Below, piece after piece: positions 12,187 through 23,736 of a DNA stretch of 64,000 bases (positions are counted from its first letter, which is position 1; every line of letters starts with the position of its first letter). The notes below the pieces were generated by a model. That model was not told the origin of the DNA. It saw only the letters and a list, made by a program, of their open reading frames with translations, and did not search any database. Position numbers and translations under genes: made by a program. Source of the stretch: Annona cherimola (taxonomy: Eukaryota; Streptophyta; Magnoliopsida; Magnoliales; Annonaceae); NCBI GenBank assembly GCA_030490835.1, contig CM059973.1, positions 55,060,008 to 55,124,007 on the forward strand, read 5' to 3'.

Positions 12187-12566
12187 TCATGATGTATTTT
12201 AGATTAAAAATATATCATTCACTTATTTTTACAAATAGTTATATTTTTTAATTTTTTTCTTCATAAATATATTTTTAAGTGTGTTTAATCTATATAATAA
12301 GTTTTTCCATTTTATGACATTTTTACACATTTATTATTTATTTTTAAAAATTAATTTTTTTATGGACTAAAAAATGAATTAAATGCCCTTAAAATTGATG
12401 ATTTTTTGAAGATAAAAAATAAATATATAAAAATATTGTAAAATAATGAAACTTGGTATATAAACTAATTACATTTAAGAAAACTTGTCCATGCAGAAAG
12501 AAATAAAAAATATAACTAACTGTAAAAATAAATAAATAATATATTTTAGCCTAAAATACATCATGA
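12187..12566. mobile_element. Foldback MITE, 380 bp
   Basis: The outermost 16 bp form a perfect inverted repeat, TCATGATGTATTTTAG (12187-12202) and its complement (12551-12566). The arms continue to pair inward (ATTTTTACA, AGTTATATTTTTTA, AAGTGTGTTTAATCTATA). No coding capacity. No clear TSD. Confidence 0.8.
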
Positions 12567-12835
12567 AAAATACAGAAGGGTTGCACTATAAGAAGCCCAC
12601 ACAAATACTCGATTAGGATAAATTTAGTTTTGCAAATTAAAAACACAAATCCAATTAATGCAATGTGCAAAGTAGATTTCATATCATTTTTAATTTAGGC
12701 TAAAATTAAATGGTTTCCACCAAATTTTGCAATGAAACCTATCTCATTGAAGTGCATCCATAAACATAAATATGACGATCACCGTACTAAAGTAGGTTGT
12801 TACTAAAGCAACAGCATCATATATTTTATATTTTT

Positions 12836-13229
12836 AGTATATATTTTTTATTTTCTCACACTTCTGTACAAGCTTACGGGCATTTAGCTAGGATATCAAA
12901 ATTTACCATTTTTGAATTCTTGTATATATTTTTATAAACTTTCATTTCTCATGTGTGAGATGGTGAGAGATGAGTAAAAATTTTGATTTTTAAAATTTTG
13001 TAAAAAATAGATATAAGAATAAAAAAATGTTAAAATTTGATATGTTTACTAAATAGACTTGGACTCACGTAAAAAGGGAAGAAAAACAAAAAATATATAA
13101 AAAATAAAATACACAAAAATATATAAGAATCTAAAAATGTTAAATTTTGATATGTTTAGTAAATAGACTTGGACTCACGTAAAAAGAGAAGAAAAACAAA
13201 AAATATATAAAAAATAAAATACACAAAAT
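12836..13229. mobile_element. Foldback MITE with duplicated right arm
   Basis: The left arm (from about 12836) pairs with 13011-13120 around a centre near 12950-12970 (CTCATGTGTGAGATGGTGAG). The right arm is then repeated in tandem (13121-13229), so the element has one left and two right arms. It shares the ATATCAAAATTTACCATTTTT arm phrase with the other foldbacks. Confidence 0.7.
13011..13229. repeat. Tandem duplication, 2 x 110 bp
   Basis: ATATAAGAAT starts at 13011 and 13121, and GGACTCACGT recurs at 13061 and 13171. Period 110, with few differences. This is the duplicated arm of the foldback element above. Confidence 0.9.
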
Positions 13230-14190
13230 TGTTACTTAACTAAGTAAGAACTCATCGAGTATTGCCTAGAGCACTGGAGGTTTGGGCTTCAAGTCTTAGG
13301 AAGAGAGTTTATCTTTTATTTTTCAAAGCAATGTCTCCATATCTACTTTATTAGCTATATTATAAAATTTATACTCTTATAGCTGAGATTGCAATCTGTG
13401 CTTAGGTTGATTTGTAAATACAAAAAAAATAAAAAAAAAGTAACTAACTCAGTGTATAGTATGGTAGTCTTAAATGTGAAAGGGATCTTACTTGTGAGGC
13501 TAACGTTTCTTTCTTCTTCCCTCGTGAAAAGAGTAGAAGAGGAAAATATGTTTAGTGCTTGTGAAAAGAATAGAAAAAAATTAGACGTGCTTTTTTTTCA
13601 AGTTGTTGGGAGAGGTTAAAGCTAATATATTTTCGATGGAAGGCTAGGATCATTCAGTCATGGCTCATCACCTGTACTGCGCACACACGTGCTAAACATC
13701 CACGCCCTTCAAAACTCGAACATCTCATTACCTATTTACAAAACCAGACTTGCGTGCATGAAGTTGATGAATCCAATGGGCGCGAAGAGGTTGCATGCAT
13801 GCAGCAATAAAACATGTAATGCGTACGCCTGCAATGTATATAGGCAGCCTGTCTCCCTGTATCAACGAGCCTCACGAGTCTCGCCAACCTAGTATGTAGT
13901 TATCTATGAAAAGACATGCACGGACTTTGATCTTTATCATTCCATTATCTGCCCATTCAACGGCTGCGATTTGATTTGGCAACGGAGCCACGTTTTTCTC
14001 GATGGATGGTACTATAGCATTCCAAGTTGTGAAGAATGTTTTGTGGCAATTAATCCTCGGGCACGTAGCCACTGAAGCAGTGCTTCAGGTGGTAACATGC
14101 AGAGCCTCGGTACATTGGGCGCGTGGGCTCGAGTCACAGGGCTGCATTGGGCGCTGAATAGTGGTGGTATATTTCTCTCAGGACTAACTC
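13230..14190. other. No recognisable gene
   Basis: Contains a GC-richer patch (about 13,660-14,170) with GCATGCATGC and several short frames, none resembling a known protein. I also see no convincing RNA gene. Confidence 0.5.
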
Positions 14191-14380
14191 GGGAACGTCC
14201 AACAGTTGACATGAATATTTAAAAATTATTGCTATTAAAATTAGAGTAGTGATAAGATGTTTGCAGCACATTATTAGGAAATTATGGGAACGTCCACTGG
14301 TTGATATGAATATTTAGAAATTATTGTTAGTAAAATTAGAATATTGATAAGATGTTTGTACCATATTATTAAGAAATTGT
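14191..14380. repeat. Tandem duplication, 2 x 95 bp
   Basis: GGGAACGTCCA starts at 14191 and 14286. The following sequence (ATGAATATTTA-AAATTATTG, ATTGATAAGATGTTTG) repeats with moderate divergence. Confidence 0.85.
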
Positions 14381-14387
14381 AAAAATG

Positions 14388-14697
14388 TCTCAGAGCTTGA
14401 TTGTAATACCAATTGAGATAATGTAACATATGAATACCAATAAAAAAAATACTCAAGCACGTACGACATTTGATATGCTCGGCACCCAAGTTGTGATTTG
14501 GTTAATCCCTTTTAATTCATCCGAATTTGCAGTAGTAGATCGTGTATCTCAGCGCTTGATAGCAATACCAATTGAGATAATGTAACATATGCATACCAAT
14601 AAAAAAAATACTGGGCATGTACGACATTTGACACTCTCGGCACCCAAGTTGTGATTTGGATAATCCCTTTTAATTCATCCGAATTTGCAGTAGTAGA
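14388..14697. repeat. Tandem duplication, 2 x 159 bp
   Basis: TCTCAG-GCTTGAT and ACCAATTGAGATAATG recur 159 bp apart (14388 and 14547). Both copies include CGGCACCCAAGTTGTG and the AATTTGCAGTAGTAGA end. This follows the 95-bp duplication directly, so two adjacent segments were duplicated independently. Confidence 0.88.
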
Positions 14698-14723
14698 CAA
14701 TTGATCGTGTAAATAATGTTTTT

Positions 14724-15204
14724 AGGGTTGGGGGAGTCATGTAATTCTTCAAATTTTAAAATTTTGATCTTAATAGAAAATATAATCCATTTATTATATT
14801 TAATACCATTTGTTTAGCTAAGAGGTCAAGTTTCATTTTCAATCAAGTATGTGCATGGGCTACTTTGTTGAAAAATATATATTCATCTATAAATTATGAA
14901 AAAAAGTTAATATTCATTTTCACATGTATTAGAATGTAATAATATTTTATAAAATCATTTATCCATATATAAAAAATATTTTAGACAATTTAGATAAAAT
15001 ACAACTTTAAAATTGATATTTTATATTAAACTATTTTATTATGTTGATTTTATATATTTGTAAATGAAGCCCATGCACAGTAATATTAGATAAATAAAAG
15101 AGTTCTTAAAATCCTATAAATGATGTCAAGTATAATAAATAAAATGTTTTTTTTTGTCAACAATAGAAGAATCAGATAAAAGAAGAGTTTCATATAAGCG
15201 GGGC
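14724..15204. mobile_element. Second copy of the Mutator-type MITE
   Basis: Same family as 10,943-11,463. The left end GGGTTGGGGGAGTCATGTAA, the middle (TTAGAATGTAATAATA, AAATTGATATTTT) and the right end AAGCGGGGC match. The inverted arms carry ATCAAGTATGTGCATGGGC opposite GCCCATGCAC. No clean TSD. About 480 bp, non-coding. Confidence 0.75.
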
Positions 15205-15569
15205 TTTTTTTTTCAGTTAGCGGGTCCAATCTTTTTCAACACGTATATATCTGAAGCTTTGTCATCCCTCCACTGCACTAGGATTTGCTACTCTGATTTT
15301 TTGGCATACTATTAGCGGCTGGTAAAGTAATCATGGCATTACTTTTCCACCTCGATCGGATGGGGTGGGCCACATCCTGCAAAACCCAGTGGCAAACAGA
15401 TAAAAGCTGTTGAGTGCGTCCTCTAAAATTGAAAATAGTGGCCCACTTTATCAGACTCGATCAGCTATAGTGTCCAACGTGGACGATCTCCCATTGACAT
15501 TTAGGATGTGCTTTGGTATTTTATAAAACTTTTGATGCAAAAGTGTTTAAAATAAGAAAACTAACTTGA
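15205..15569. other. No recognisable gene
   Basis: Intergenic sequence with phrases such as TGGGCCACATCC. Nothing family-like seen. Confidence 0.5.
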
Positions 15570-15756
15570 GGGAGTGTATCAAAGGATATAAGACCTTTGT
15601 ATGACATTTGCATTTCCATTCTCACGATAGCTTTTTTAATTTTTGAAGACAGTTCTTCAATTTTAAATACAACTGTTTATTGCTAATATATATTATTAAA
15701 TTCTCATTTCGAATATAAATTTCATTGAAAGATCTTATATCCTTTGAAACACTCCC
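15570..15756. mobile_element. Short TIR MITE, 187 bp
   Basis: Terminal inverted repeats of about 28 bp: left GGGAGTGTATCAAAGGATAT, right (reverse complement) GGGAGTGTTTCAAAGGATAT, then AAGA-CTTT on both. Three-base flanks are TGA and TTA, close to the TTA/TAA targets of PIF/Harbinger elements. Non-coding. Confidence 0.75.
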
Positions 15757-15981
15757 TTATTTTTTCTATTATTATCTCTCTGTTGCAATAATTTTTTCTT
15801 GACATCTACTTGATGTTTTTTCTCTTAACAAGCTGATGCGTACCTCACTCAATGTTAGGTTATAGCACATGTACTTCACTCCAAAGCTAAGTTATGATGC
15901 TATTGCAAAATATTCAAAAGGATTTGGATAGGATAGAAAAATAAGATAAAAAATGCAAGAATGTGTATTTAAAATAAAGAA

Positions 15982-16423
15982 TAGTTAATTTCAAATATAC
16001 TCGCTACATTTATCCTTAATTACAAATATAATCACTACATTTGAAAACATTCAAATATACCCATTAGTTATTTCATTAATTTCAAATATATCCAATCCAA
16101 AATTTTCCATGATTGATTTCACATCCATTGTCATTGTTTAATTAGTGTCATATATGGAACATCAAAACTCATTCTTTATAGGTTCTCTCTCGTTAGATGA
16201 GTTTTTATTAGGTCATTCAATTTTTCTTATAGCTGAATGACTATTATTATTAAATAGTAAGGGGTATCTTGGACAATGAATAGTGAGAATTTTCAATTGC
16301 ACCTAACCAAAAAAGTATGGATGAAATTTCACCCGTACTTAGTGAGTATATGTGAAAGTTTCAAACTTAGTGGGTATATTTATAATTAAAGGTAAATATA
16401 GTGAGTATATTTGAAATTAACTC
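15982..16423. mobile_element. Mutator-like MITE with about 85-bp TIRs
   Basis: The left end TAGTTAATTTCAAATATACT and the right end in reverse complement GAGTTAATTTCAAATATACT pair for about 85 bp (also TTAATTA-AAATATA, CACTA--TTTGAAA). Flanking 9-mers AATAAAGAA (15973-15981) and AATAAAAAA (16424-16432) look like a TSD with one mismatch. The interior has no protein-like frame. Confidence 0.75.
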
Positions 16424-18149
16424 AATAAAAAAGTGGTATTTGAAATTGAAGAAAAACTACACTGTAAATAAAAATTTATGTTTAAAATAGAAAATTTCTC
16501 TCTAGATTTGAAAAATCTCATCCAATTAACATCTCCATGAGTGACTCTTTGAATACTTTGGAATAGGTGTTATATTTGAATTCCAACCGTCCAAATGTAG
16601 GGGCAGCTATAAAGATCAACTGTCTACTCATTCAATGAAGTTCTTTTCATTTTTTTTAAATTTTTTTTATTTATTATTATCTTTTGGAATGATTGATAAG
16701 GAAAGAGAAAGAGTAAGAGAAACGATTTGAGTTTTGGGTAGATGAACTCATGATTGCGCACGTGGCTTCTCGCCTTTTACAAGCTGCCAAACGCCTATGT
16801 TCGATTATTCTCCTTACACATGCATCTCTCTTCCTGTCCTAGGTGAGAATATAAAATCTATAAATTAAAAATACATAATTACACATATTCGTTTTGAGTA
16901 AAAATAGGTGGAAAACGGTATGATTCTTTTGGTATTTCATTCGATTATTTCTAGGTTTTTATCAATTGCTGGTGCATTTTGCTGGTGTTTGAGAGAGAAA
17001 AAGGAGGAAAGTGGAGGGACGCGAGCGTGCGCCCTGTCGCTATCTCCTTTTTTCACATGCAATATTCCTTCTACTTTACTCGGCTCTGTTTTTCCTTTCT
17101 TTTTTTTTTTTTTCTTTTTTTTTGTTTTTAGAAAAAATTTCGATGATAGGAAAATCTTCTTGCCCCTTTTGCATGTACCTGATTACAGCTGTTTGATTTT
17201 TTGCAAAACAGTGATTTGTTAGGCCCTTCTTTTCAAAATCACCCTCGCAATGGCATTTTTGCGGATTTGCCAATCTTTTATGAAAATTATTCTGCTTCAG
17301 TCAATTTTTAAATACTATAAATGCCCACGAAATTGACTTACTTAAGACGAATTTGTATCTTTACGGAGACCTTTTTCACCATTATTAAAAATGGGAATTT
17401 ACAAGAAAAACTTACAAAATGGCAAGAATAAAGAAGTTGCCAAATTCTAAAATTAAGATTGATAGTGAATAAAATTGCAAAATATTATTTATTTACTTAT
17501 TTTTGGGCCGGTAAAACTCAAAAACACCGGTATCACTAAAATACAAAGTAGGCCGGGAAAGCCTTGTTCCCACAACCAACCATCCGACCCACAAACAGGA
17601 AAATGGGCAGAAATATTGACAAGACCGTGATTGGATGGATTCGGCAGCCAAAGAAGAATTGTGAAATTTTGTAGACTAGTCGGCGGTGAGACAGCTGAGT
17701 TTAGTTTAGGCCGGTGTGGCTTTCCATTTTGTCCGCTGCTTTGTATTTATGTATGTTTGCATGGTTTTACAAGTGCTTTTTGGAAAGTTTCCCGATTGCT
17801 TTGACAAGTGTCAAGGAAAAGGGGAAGATGGGGAACTCACAATTTAACCCTTTAACTAGTTATTATTTTACTTTTTTTTATAATCCTTATATTACAATAA
17901 TTTTTATATATTTTTCATATAATTATATTATTTATTTTGACTTTATCTATATTATTTTATATTATTTTCACACTATTCAAAAATTTTCTCTTTCCTTACT
18001 TTTCTTCTTCGCTTTACCAAAGGTTGCTTACAATAATATACATATTGATTTTCTTTATTTTTTTATGAAAGATTTTCTTTGTTTTTTAGCCAATGAAGGT
18101 TAAAAGAAAATTACAAAGTAGATAAATGATATTTTTTTCTTTATTCTGA
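16424..18149. other. No recognisable gene
   Basis: AT-rich sequence with a T-rich run at about 17,100-17,130 that creates a low-complexity 104-codon frame (16908-17222). I do not regard that frame as a gene. Parts of 17,840-18,000 resemble the Tourist-like MITE interior but lack ends. Confidence 0.5.
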
Positions 18150-18433
18150 GAGTGTTTGCTAAATAATAAAAACTTTTAAACTAAAATTTTTCAATTTAAA
18201 ATTCTTCATCCTCCACGACTATCCTATTTTTAATTATTTATTCATTTCTTCATATACAATTACCATATTTTTGGATCATTTTTATATAATTACCTGTAAA
18301 TTTAAAGTATCTATTTTAACTTTATTTTCTTTACTCTTAATCATTACCTATATCATATCACATCATTTTCTCCGATTTCAAAAACTTTTACATAAAAAAA
18401 TTTTCAACAAAAGTTTTATCATTTCCTAAACTC
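18150..18433 (+). mobile_element. Tourist-like MITE, diverged
   Basis: Inverted ends GAGTGTTTGCTAAATAATAA and (reverse complement) GAGTTTAGGAAATGATAAAA. The interior carries the family order ACGACTATCCTATTTTTAA, CTATTTTAACTTTATTTTC, ATATCACATCATTTTC, CAAAAGTTTTATCATT. About 284 bp. Confidence 0.75.
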
Positions 18434-19728
18434 AATTTTTCACAGCTAAACTCAAAATTATATATACTCAAAAAGCATTACGCACATCCCATTAAAAAAG
18501 CGTTCTCCAAATGGAATTCTCGCTGTCATATTTAACATTTTCAACTACATAATTAATCTTTTTTTTATCATATGGATGAAATTTATTTTTTATTTTTATG
18601 AATCAATCATCGCCTAAAAGATCTTGGAAACTAATATTCTAAAAAACTAGTACATTAGTTGATTTTGAAGGTGATGTATATACCCCTGAAGGTTTCGGTG
18701 CGCCCGCGTTAATTGTGATGTACTAAAATTCAATCCACCTAATCTATTTAAATTCATTTATTTAACTAATAAATCAAATTCATCCCATTGAAAGTTGTGC
18801 ATTATCCCATTTAAAAAATTATAAATCAAGGTAATAGATTAGTTTAATTTATATTTTAATTTCCAAATTGTGTATTTTATATCTAAATAAACGAAGAATA
18901 TCATTCGTAGGTAAATAAATGATTTTATACATTATTATCATTAATATTTTAAATCTATCATAAATGAACCAAAGCTTTTTTCATAGCTTATACATGACAA
19001 TAAAGTTTTTAAAGTGGTCTAGCCTACCTAAAAATTTAACTGAAATGATTTTTTGTACCGTACTAAAACAAATGAAATTAAAAAAATAAACGAAAAAGAA
19101 TTTTGTTTAATTATTAAGGTAGGCCTAAAATGAGGATGACACAATGCAAAGCTTCAGTGATAAGTAACTAATGAACTATTTTTCCATATTTTAAATAAAT
19201 AAATAAACACACCTTTCTATGAAGTGAAATTAACCTATGTCAAAATTAACACACCTAACCTTTTTTTATTTATTATCAAAAAAATTAATTAGAAGAAGTA
19301 AGTGAGAGAGAATAAAAAAGGCCGATGAGTGGGTGGGGTAGGCAATGAGAGTGCACATATGGTGGAAGAAGCTGGCTAGTGGCGATGATGATCGATGGGA
19401 TACTAGTATCAAAGTGTCATAGGGTTGGGATGGAATGGACCATAACCATCGGAGTCTTGCAGGCTGTGGGTGTGGATGGGACAGATCTTATCGTCTGGGG
19501 ATCTGTTCGAATCTTGAAATTTTGAAGATACGATGTGTAGTGGAAAAGGAATATGCCCTCATACACTCGGCCTCCTCCGACGACCTTTTTGGTTTTTTGC
19601 ATAGATGAAGTAAAAATCGACATAACGAATTTTCAAGCAATAGCATGAATCTGTATTTATTGTGGTCCACGTAATCAGCATCATGTTGATTGATGATTTT
19701 GGATTTATTAGCGAATAACCATGAAAAG
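18434..19728. other. AT-rich spacer with MITE-arm fragments
   Basis: 18,720-19,000 resembles an arm of the Mutator-type MITE family (AAAATTCAATCCACCTAATC, ATTCATTTATTTAACTA, AAATCAAATTCATCCCA). No gene seen. Confidence 0.45.
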
Positions 19729-20112
19729 TGATCCTATTTGCTCAGGCAAAACAAATGTCTTGCTTAGCCTACATCAAAAAATTTATTTACAATACTTTTT
19801 TTACTTTTCTTTTCATACGTTTGTTTCTCTAAGTATATTTAATATATAAACTAATTTTTACTATTTTTGGATATATGTATATATATATTTTTAATTTATA
19901 AAGATCGAGGTATTTTCAATATATTTATAAACATAGATGTTTAAAAATCTCGAAAAAATATATACACATATCAAAAAATGGTAAAACTTGGTTATATGTT
20001 AAATATACTTAGATAAATAAGTGCATGGAGAAAAAACCAAAAAAAGTATTGTAAATAAGTTTTTTGAGGTGGTTTAAGTGAGACATTTGCTTAATCCAGG
20101 CTAACTGCATCA
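19729..20112. mobile_element. Foldback MITE, 384 bp
   Basis: Left end TGATCCTATTTGCTCAGGC, right end in reverse complement TGATGCAGTTAGCCTGG. Near-complete arms of about 180 bp pair (CAAATGTCT, CTAAGTATATTTAATATATA, CATTTTT-GATAT). Same family and length as the element at 62,172-62,556. Non-coding. Confidence 0.82.
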
Positions 20113-20346
20113 TTCCTCAATAAGTATTAGTAAACATGTACTAGTGCATGGATGAATATTAAAAAACTTGCAAGTTGAAGCCGGTTCCTCTCAAGTGAAG
20201 GCTCGTTTCCTGTACTTGAATGTTCCATTATAAAATATAGTTTATAATTTCTCATTTTCCCATCTAATTATTATACATTAAGCCCATGAATCCTTACAAC
20301 TTTCCTTACAAATCAACTTCATAACCCTATAAATTCTTACAAATTT

Positions 20347-21269
20347 TGTGGCGCCTTCGACCCGAGGCGTCACAATCTTGAGCCTTACTACGGGATTATT
20401 TTCGATTGGTAAATGTGACACAGGATTTTAGCCCAGTTCACGCGACGGGATTTTTGTATACATTTCGTTTAGCAGAAAATTTTTTTCCTCAAAACTCTTA
20501 AAGAAAAGAATTTTCAAGACTTGTTTTCAAATGTCATTTTGTAGAAGAGTCGAAACTCTCCCATCATAAAATACTTTTGAAATAGCATTTCTAAGAACTT
20601 GCTGCTAATGAAACAATCTTGAAACATGTCAATAGTAAAGAATAAAATAATACTTTCAAGCCCGAGCTTGCTTACTCTGTAAGAACTTTTAAAATCATCA
20701 ATATAAATACTTGAAACAAAATCAACATTCGTAAAAGTTTGCTTGCTTATCTTGTAAGCAATCTTGAAAACATCTTGATAAAGTAAATTCATATCATTTC
20801 AATATTTGCCAATAAAATAATATATTGGAAAGTTTTGCTTGCTTACCTTGTAAGCAATCTTGAAATCATCTTGATCAAGCAAGTTCATATCCTCTCAATA
20901 TTTTCCAATAAAGTAATATTTTGGAAATGCTTAATAGAGCATCATTATAAAACACTTTCAATCATATCAATATTTGAGATGAAATCAATATTTTCAAAAG
21001 GTTGCTTGCTTACCTGTGGCGATCAACTCCCACCTTTGGTCTTTTCCTTGTCTTTTCCTAGACAAGTGAAAACAATCATCTTATATACATATATAGCTTC
21101 GTATGTCTGCATGCCTTTCTTTTTATTAACTCATTCCCAACCCTTTTTATCATCTCATTTTATATGTGACTCTTAATATCACAACTTTATTCTATTTTTC
21201 CTTGGAGATGAACACTCTCATCTCTTGAAGTCACCTATATTCATTAAACTTAAAATCCTGAGTTTCACA
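20347..21269 (-). repeat. 3' LTR of the Tekay-like Gypsy element
   Basis: Bounded by TG/CA. Contains two 96-bp subrepeats (20741 and 20837), each with TTGCTTA(C/T) and GTAAGCAA as a short hairpin. Pairs with 23,737-24,657 over its whole length with scattered differences. Confidence 0.9.
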
Positions 21270-21290
21270 ATCTTCCCCCCTCCCCTTATA
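21270..21290 (-). other. Polypurine tract
   Basis: Minus strand reads AAGGGGAGGGGGGAAGAT directly before the LTR start TGTGAAAC. It would prime plus-strand DNA synthesis. Placement at the inner edge of the left LTR fixes the element's orientation. Confidence 0.88.
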
Positions 21291-21619
21291 AAAGGTTTCA
21301 TCCCGAAACCTATTATACTTCAAATAACTGGGATAAGACTTGTTGATAAGCCAATCTACTAACTTCCTTCGGTACTTGGATATTCATATCTCTATTTTAC
21401 AACCTGTATTCTTTTTATGTTTTTTCTAGGTTACATACCTTGCTATATCACCTATCTTTTTCCGTCATTCTTTGAAATAATTCTAAGGTCAATTTTTGTC
21501 TCTTTTCTCATCCCAAACTAGTGGGTTATGGCCCACATATAAATCATATTTTTCACATTTAGTTAAAGTTGGCCAACCTATATTCAGGGAATTTTATATA
21601 ATTGATATTATTTGTCTTT
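21291..21619. other. Gypsy 3' untranslated segment
   Basis: Lies between the protease remnant and the PPT. It carries the inverted repeat GGTTTCGGGATGAAACC (minus strand), which precedes the PPT in related plant Gypsy elements. No coding sequence seen. Confidence 0.6.
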
Positions 21620-22615
21620 TCTACTAGTATTGCATGACTGGTTACATTTTAGTATGTTATAAATGACTAAGTAGCACCATAATCAAATGACACTACTGTA
21701 GAATTTTTTAAAATGTAAATCATACCTATTATCTTCCTTTCCTCCTATTTTCGTGACTCGTCGTGAGTCAATGCATGCATCTGCACTGAATTTGTAGAGC
21801 TTCCCTGTCAATTGGCAGTTGTAGCATTCCTTTGTTGAGCTAATCTCCCTTGTTCGGGTGTTCTTTGTTTCTCGTTCAGACATTTTGAAGCAATATGTCC
21901 TACTTGGTCACAATTGAAGTACTTTATCTCTCTTGCCTCAGTAACTTGACAATTTCTCGCCACATGGCAAATCTGACCACATTTATAACATTGATTTGAA
22001 CCCCTTTACTATTCTTCAAACTGACATTTGTGACAATTTTCACAAATTGGCGCACCTATTATGTTAAAGCTTGATTTCCTTTCTCTTGTCACTACTTTTT
22101 TACTTCTTCCCTTTCCTACATCCTGCTCCTTGGTGCTAGGATTAAATTGTTCTTGCCCTTGTTGTAATTTTTGGGTCCTTAATGTTCCTGTCTTATTGTC
22201 ATAAACTCTTATAGGTTCTGGTATTAAGTTAGGAAGTGCGGCCTGCATTAACCTGTTTCCTTCCTGTCCTGTTGACTGGTCCTGTTGGACTTTTTCCCCA
22301 AAGACCTTGAATTATTTTTACAGTTTGGGCTGCCTAATCTCAGGAAGCTTGCTACATAGCTTCCTTTACAGCTGCAGCGACCTTTTCTGCTATTTATTCT
22401 AATTGGGTGGTGTTACCTGTAGCGGTTCCACCTTCAACATTCCACTCAGGGTTTACATTTGCTCGTCGTTGACGAGTCCTTGGGTTTAGTTGCTCTCCTC
22501 GTCTTGGTTGCTTAGACTTGCTACTAGTTTCACCTACTTCTAGTTGACTCGAGAGTTCTTCATTTGCTACAACTTTTCCTTTGTTTAGCCTAGTTCTTGC
22601 TCTTGTGATAGACAT
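21620..22615 (-). pseudogene. Gypsy gag ends plus protease start (degenerate)
   Basis: The N-terminal piece begins at ATG 22615 (MSITRARTRLNKGK, basic) and stops at 22394. The central capsid (Retrotrans_gag) region expected in this family is missing. From about 22,250 the nucleocapsid end follows: an ICENCHKC motif, a full CX2CX4HX4C knuckle CYKCGQICHVARNC near 21,960-22,000, and a second knuckle, YFNCDQVGHIASKC, whose first Cys is Tyr. Then comes HALTHDES and a protease active-site phrase, FDYGAT-stop-SFI, near 21,625-21,660. Frames shift and stops interrupt throughout. No RT sequence follows before the PPT. Not functional. Confidence 0.8.
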
Positions 22616-23141
22616 AATTTCTTTCTATATATATAAAAAGTATATTAATATACTTTCTTATTTCATCACAACATATATTATAACATATACTATTAATCAC
22701 TTCAAGCAGAAGGGTTAGTAACAACTACTTCCATTCCACATGCATACTTAGTATAGTTATAAACAATTTCATATCTTCATTGAGTAACATTTTCTTATCA
22801 ACATATTATATCCAATCAATCATATTCAATAGAAAGGATCGGTGACAATCCTTTCCTTTCCATATACATTTATTATACAAGTGCAACTCAGTTTTACCTG
22901 TATGTCATAAGTTCCTTTATATCAAAACATAATATATCCATTTATCATTTAAAAGTCAAAAGAGACTTTTGCTAACTTTGTCTATCCTTTTCTTTCTAGA
23001 TAGTGCCTACCTCTGAGTTATACCAGTGTAAACTCCTTGTGAGTATACTAGTGCTAAATCAGTCTAGCGCATTTTCATTTTCATCCTCATTTTCATTCTT
23101 TTTAGACCTTGCACCGGGGTCTATTATCATCATTTTTGCTT

Positions 23142-23143
<2 letters not shown>

Positions 23144-23173
<30 letters not shown>
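23144..23173. repeat. (TA)n microsatellite, 30 bp
   Basis: Uninterrupted alternating A and T inside the Gypsy 5' leader. Confidence 0.95.
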
Positions 23174-23175
<2 letters not shown>

Positions 23176-23579
23176 CTATGGGCTCATCGTCATTCATAAT
23201 TCTTAGTATATGGTCATCTAGTCAACCAGGAAGAGCTCCTTGACCACACGCTCGTCTTGACTGCGGGCTTCTTCTATCACTAATCCTCTCAGTCATAAGG
23301 GGTGGACTTGGAACTTGTCTTTCTTAAATATCCACCATCTATCTACATTTTCCTCAATTCCTTATCCTTTCTCTGCTTTTTATTTTCAATGTCACCTTTT
23401 CATAGCAGAAAATTGACTATCCATTATAAACCGTCTACGTTTCAAAACATAGCTAACTAGTTATGTCTTACAACATAATCATAACAAGACATCATATGTT
23501 CATACAACCTAAAATCAGTATACATTTTATATATCTTATAATTTCGATCTATCCCTTTCATCATTTTCCATTTTTTCTC

Positions 23580-23733
23580 GATGCCTATCCACCAATCCTT
23601 GCTAGGATACCATCTCTGTGGTATCATATCTTTTCTTCTATATTTATTTACTAATCTTTGCTCTGATATCACTCTCTGTGATATCAAATCTTTTCTTTCC
23701 ATGCCTATTTACCAATTCTTGCTCTGATACCAA
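23580..23733. repeat. Three degenerate tandem copies of the PBS-adjacent leader
   Basis: TGCCTAT-ACCAAT-CTTGCT--GATA-CA recurs near 23,582, 23,640 and 23,702 with a spacing of about 60 bp. Only the copy next to the LTR has the intact PBS. The others read ..GATATCA and ..GATACCA. Confidence 0.7.
23721..23732 (-). other. Primer-binding site, initiator-Met tRNA type
   Basis: Minus strand TGGTATCAGAGC, the usual plant iMet PBS, lies 4 bp inside the right LTR. Confidence 0.92.
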
Positions 23734-23736
23734 GCT

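Noticed and set aside
14040..14175. Possible tRNA-derived SINE or tRNA gene (GGGCTCGAGTCA, B-box-like)
   Set aside because: No matching A box at the right distance, no cloverleaf, no A/T tail or TSD.
16908..17222. 104-codon frame with a poly-Phe run
   Set aside because: Created by a T-rich run. Low complexity, no domain, no gene context.
23144..23173. (TA)n run as a promoter element
   Set aside because: Simple microsatellite within the Gypsy leader. No associated coding start.
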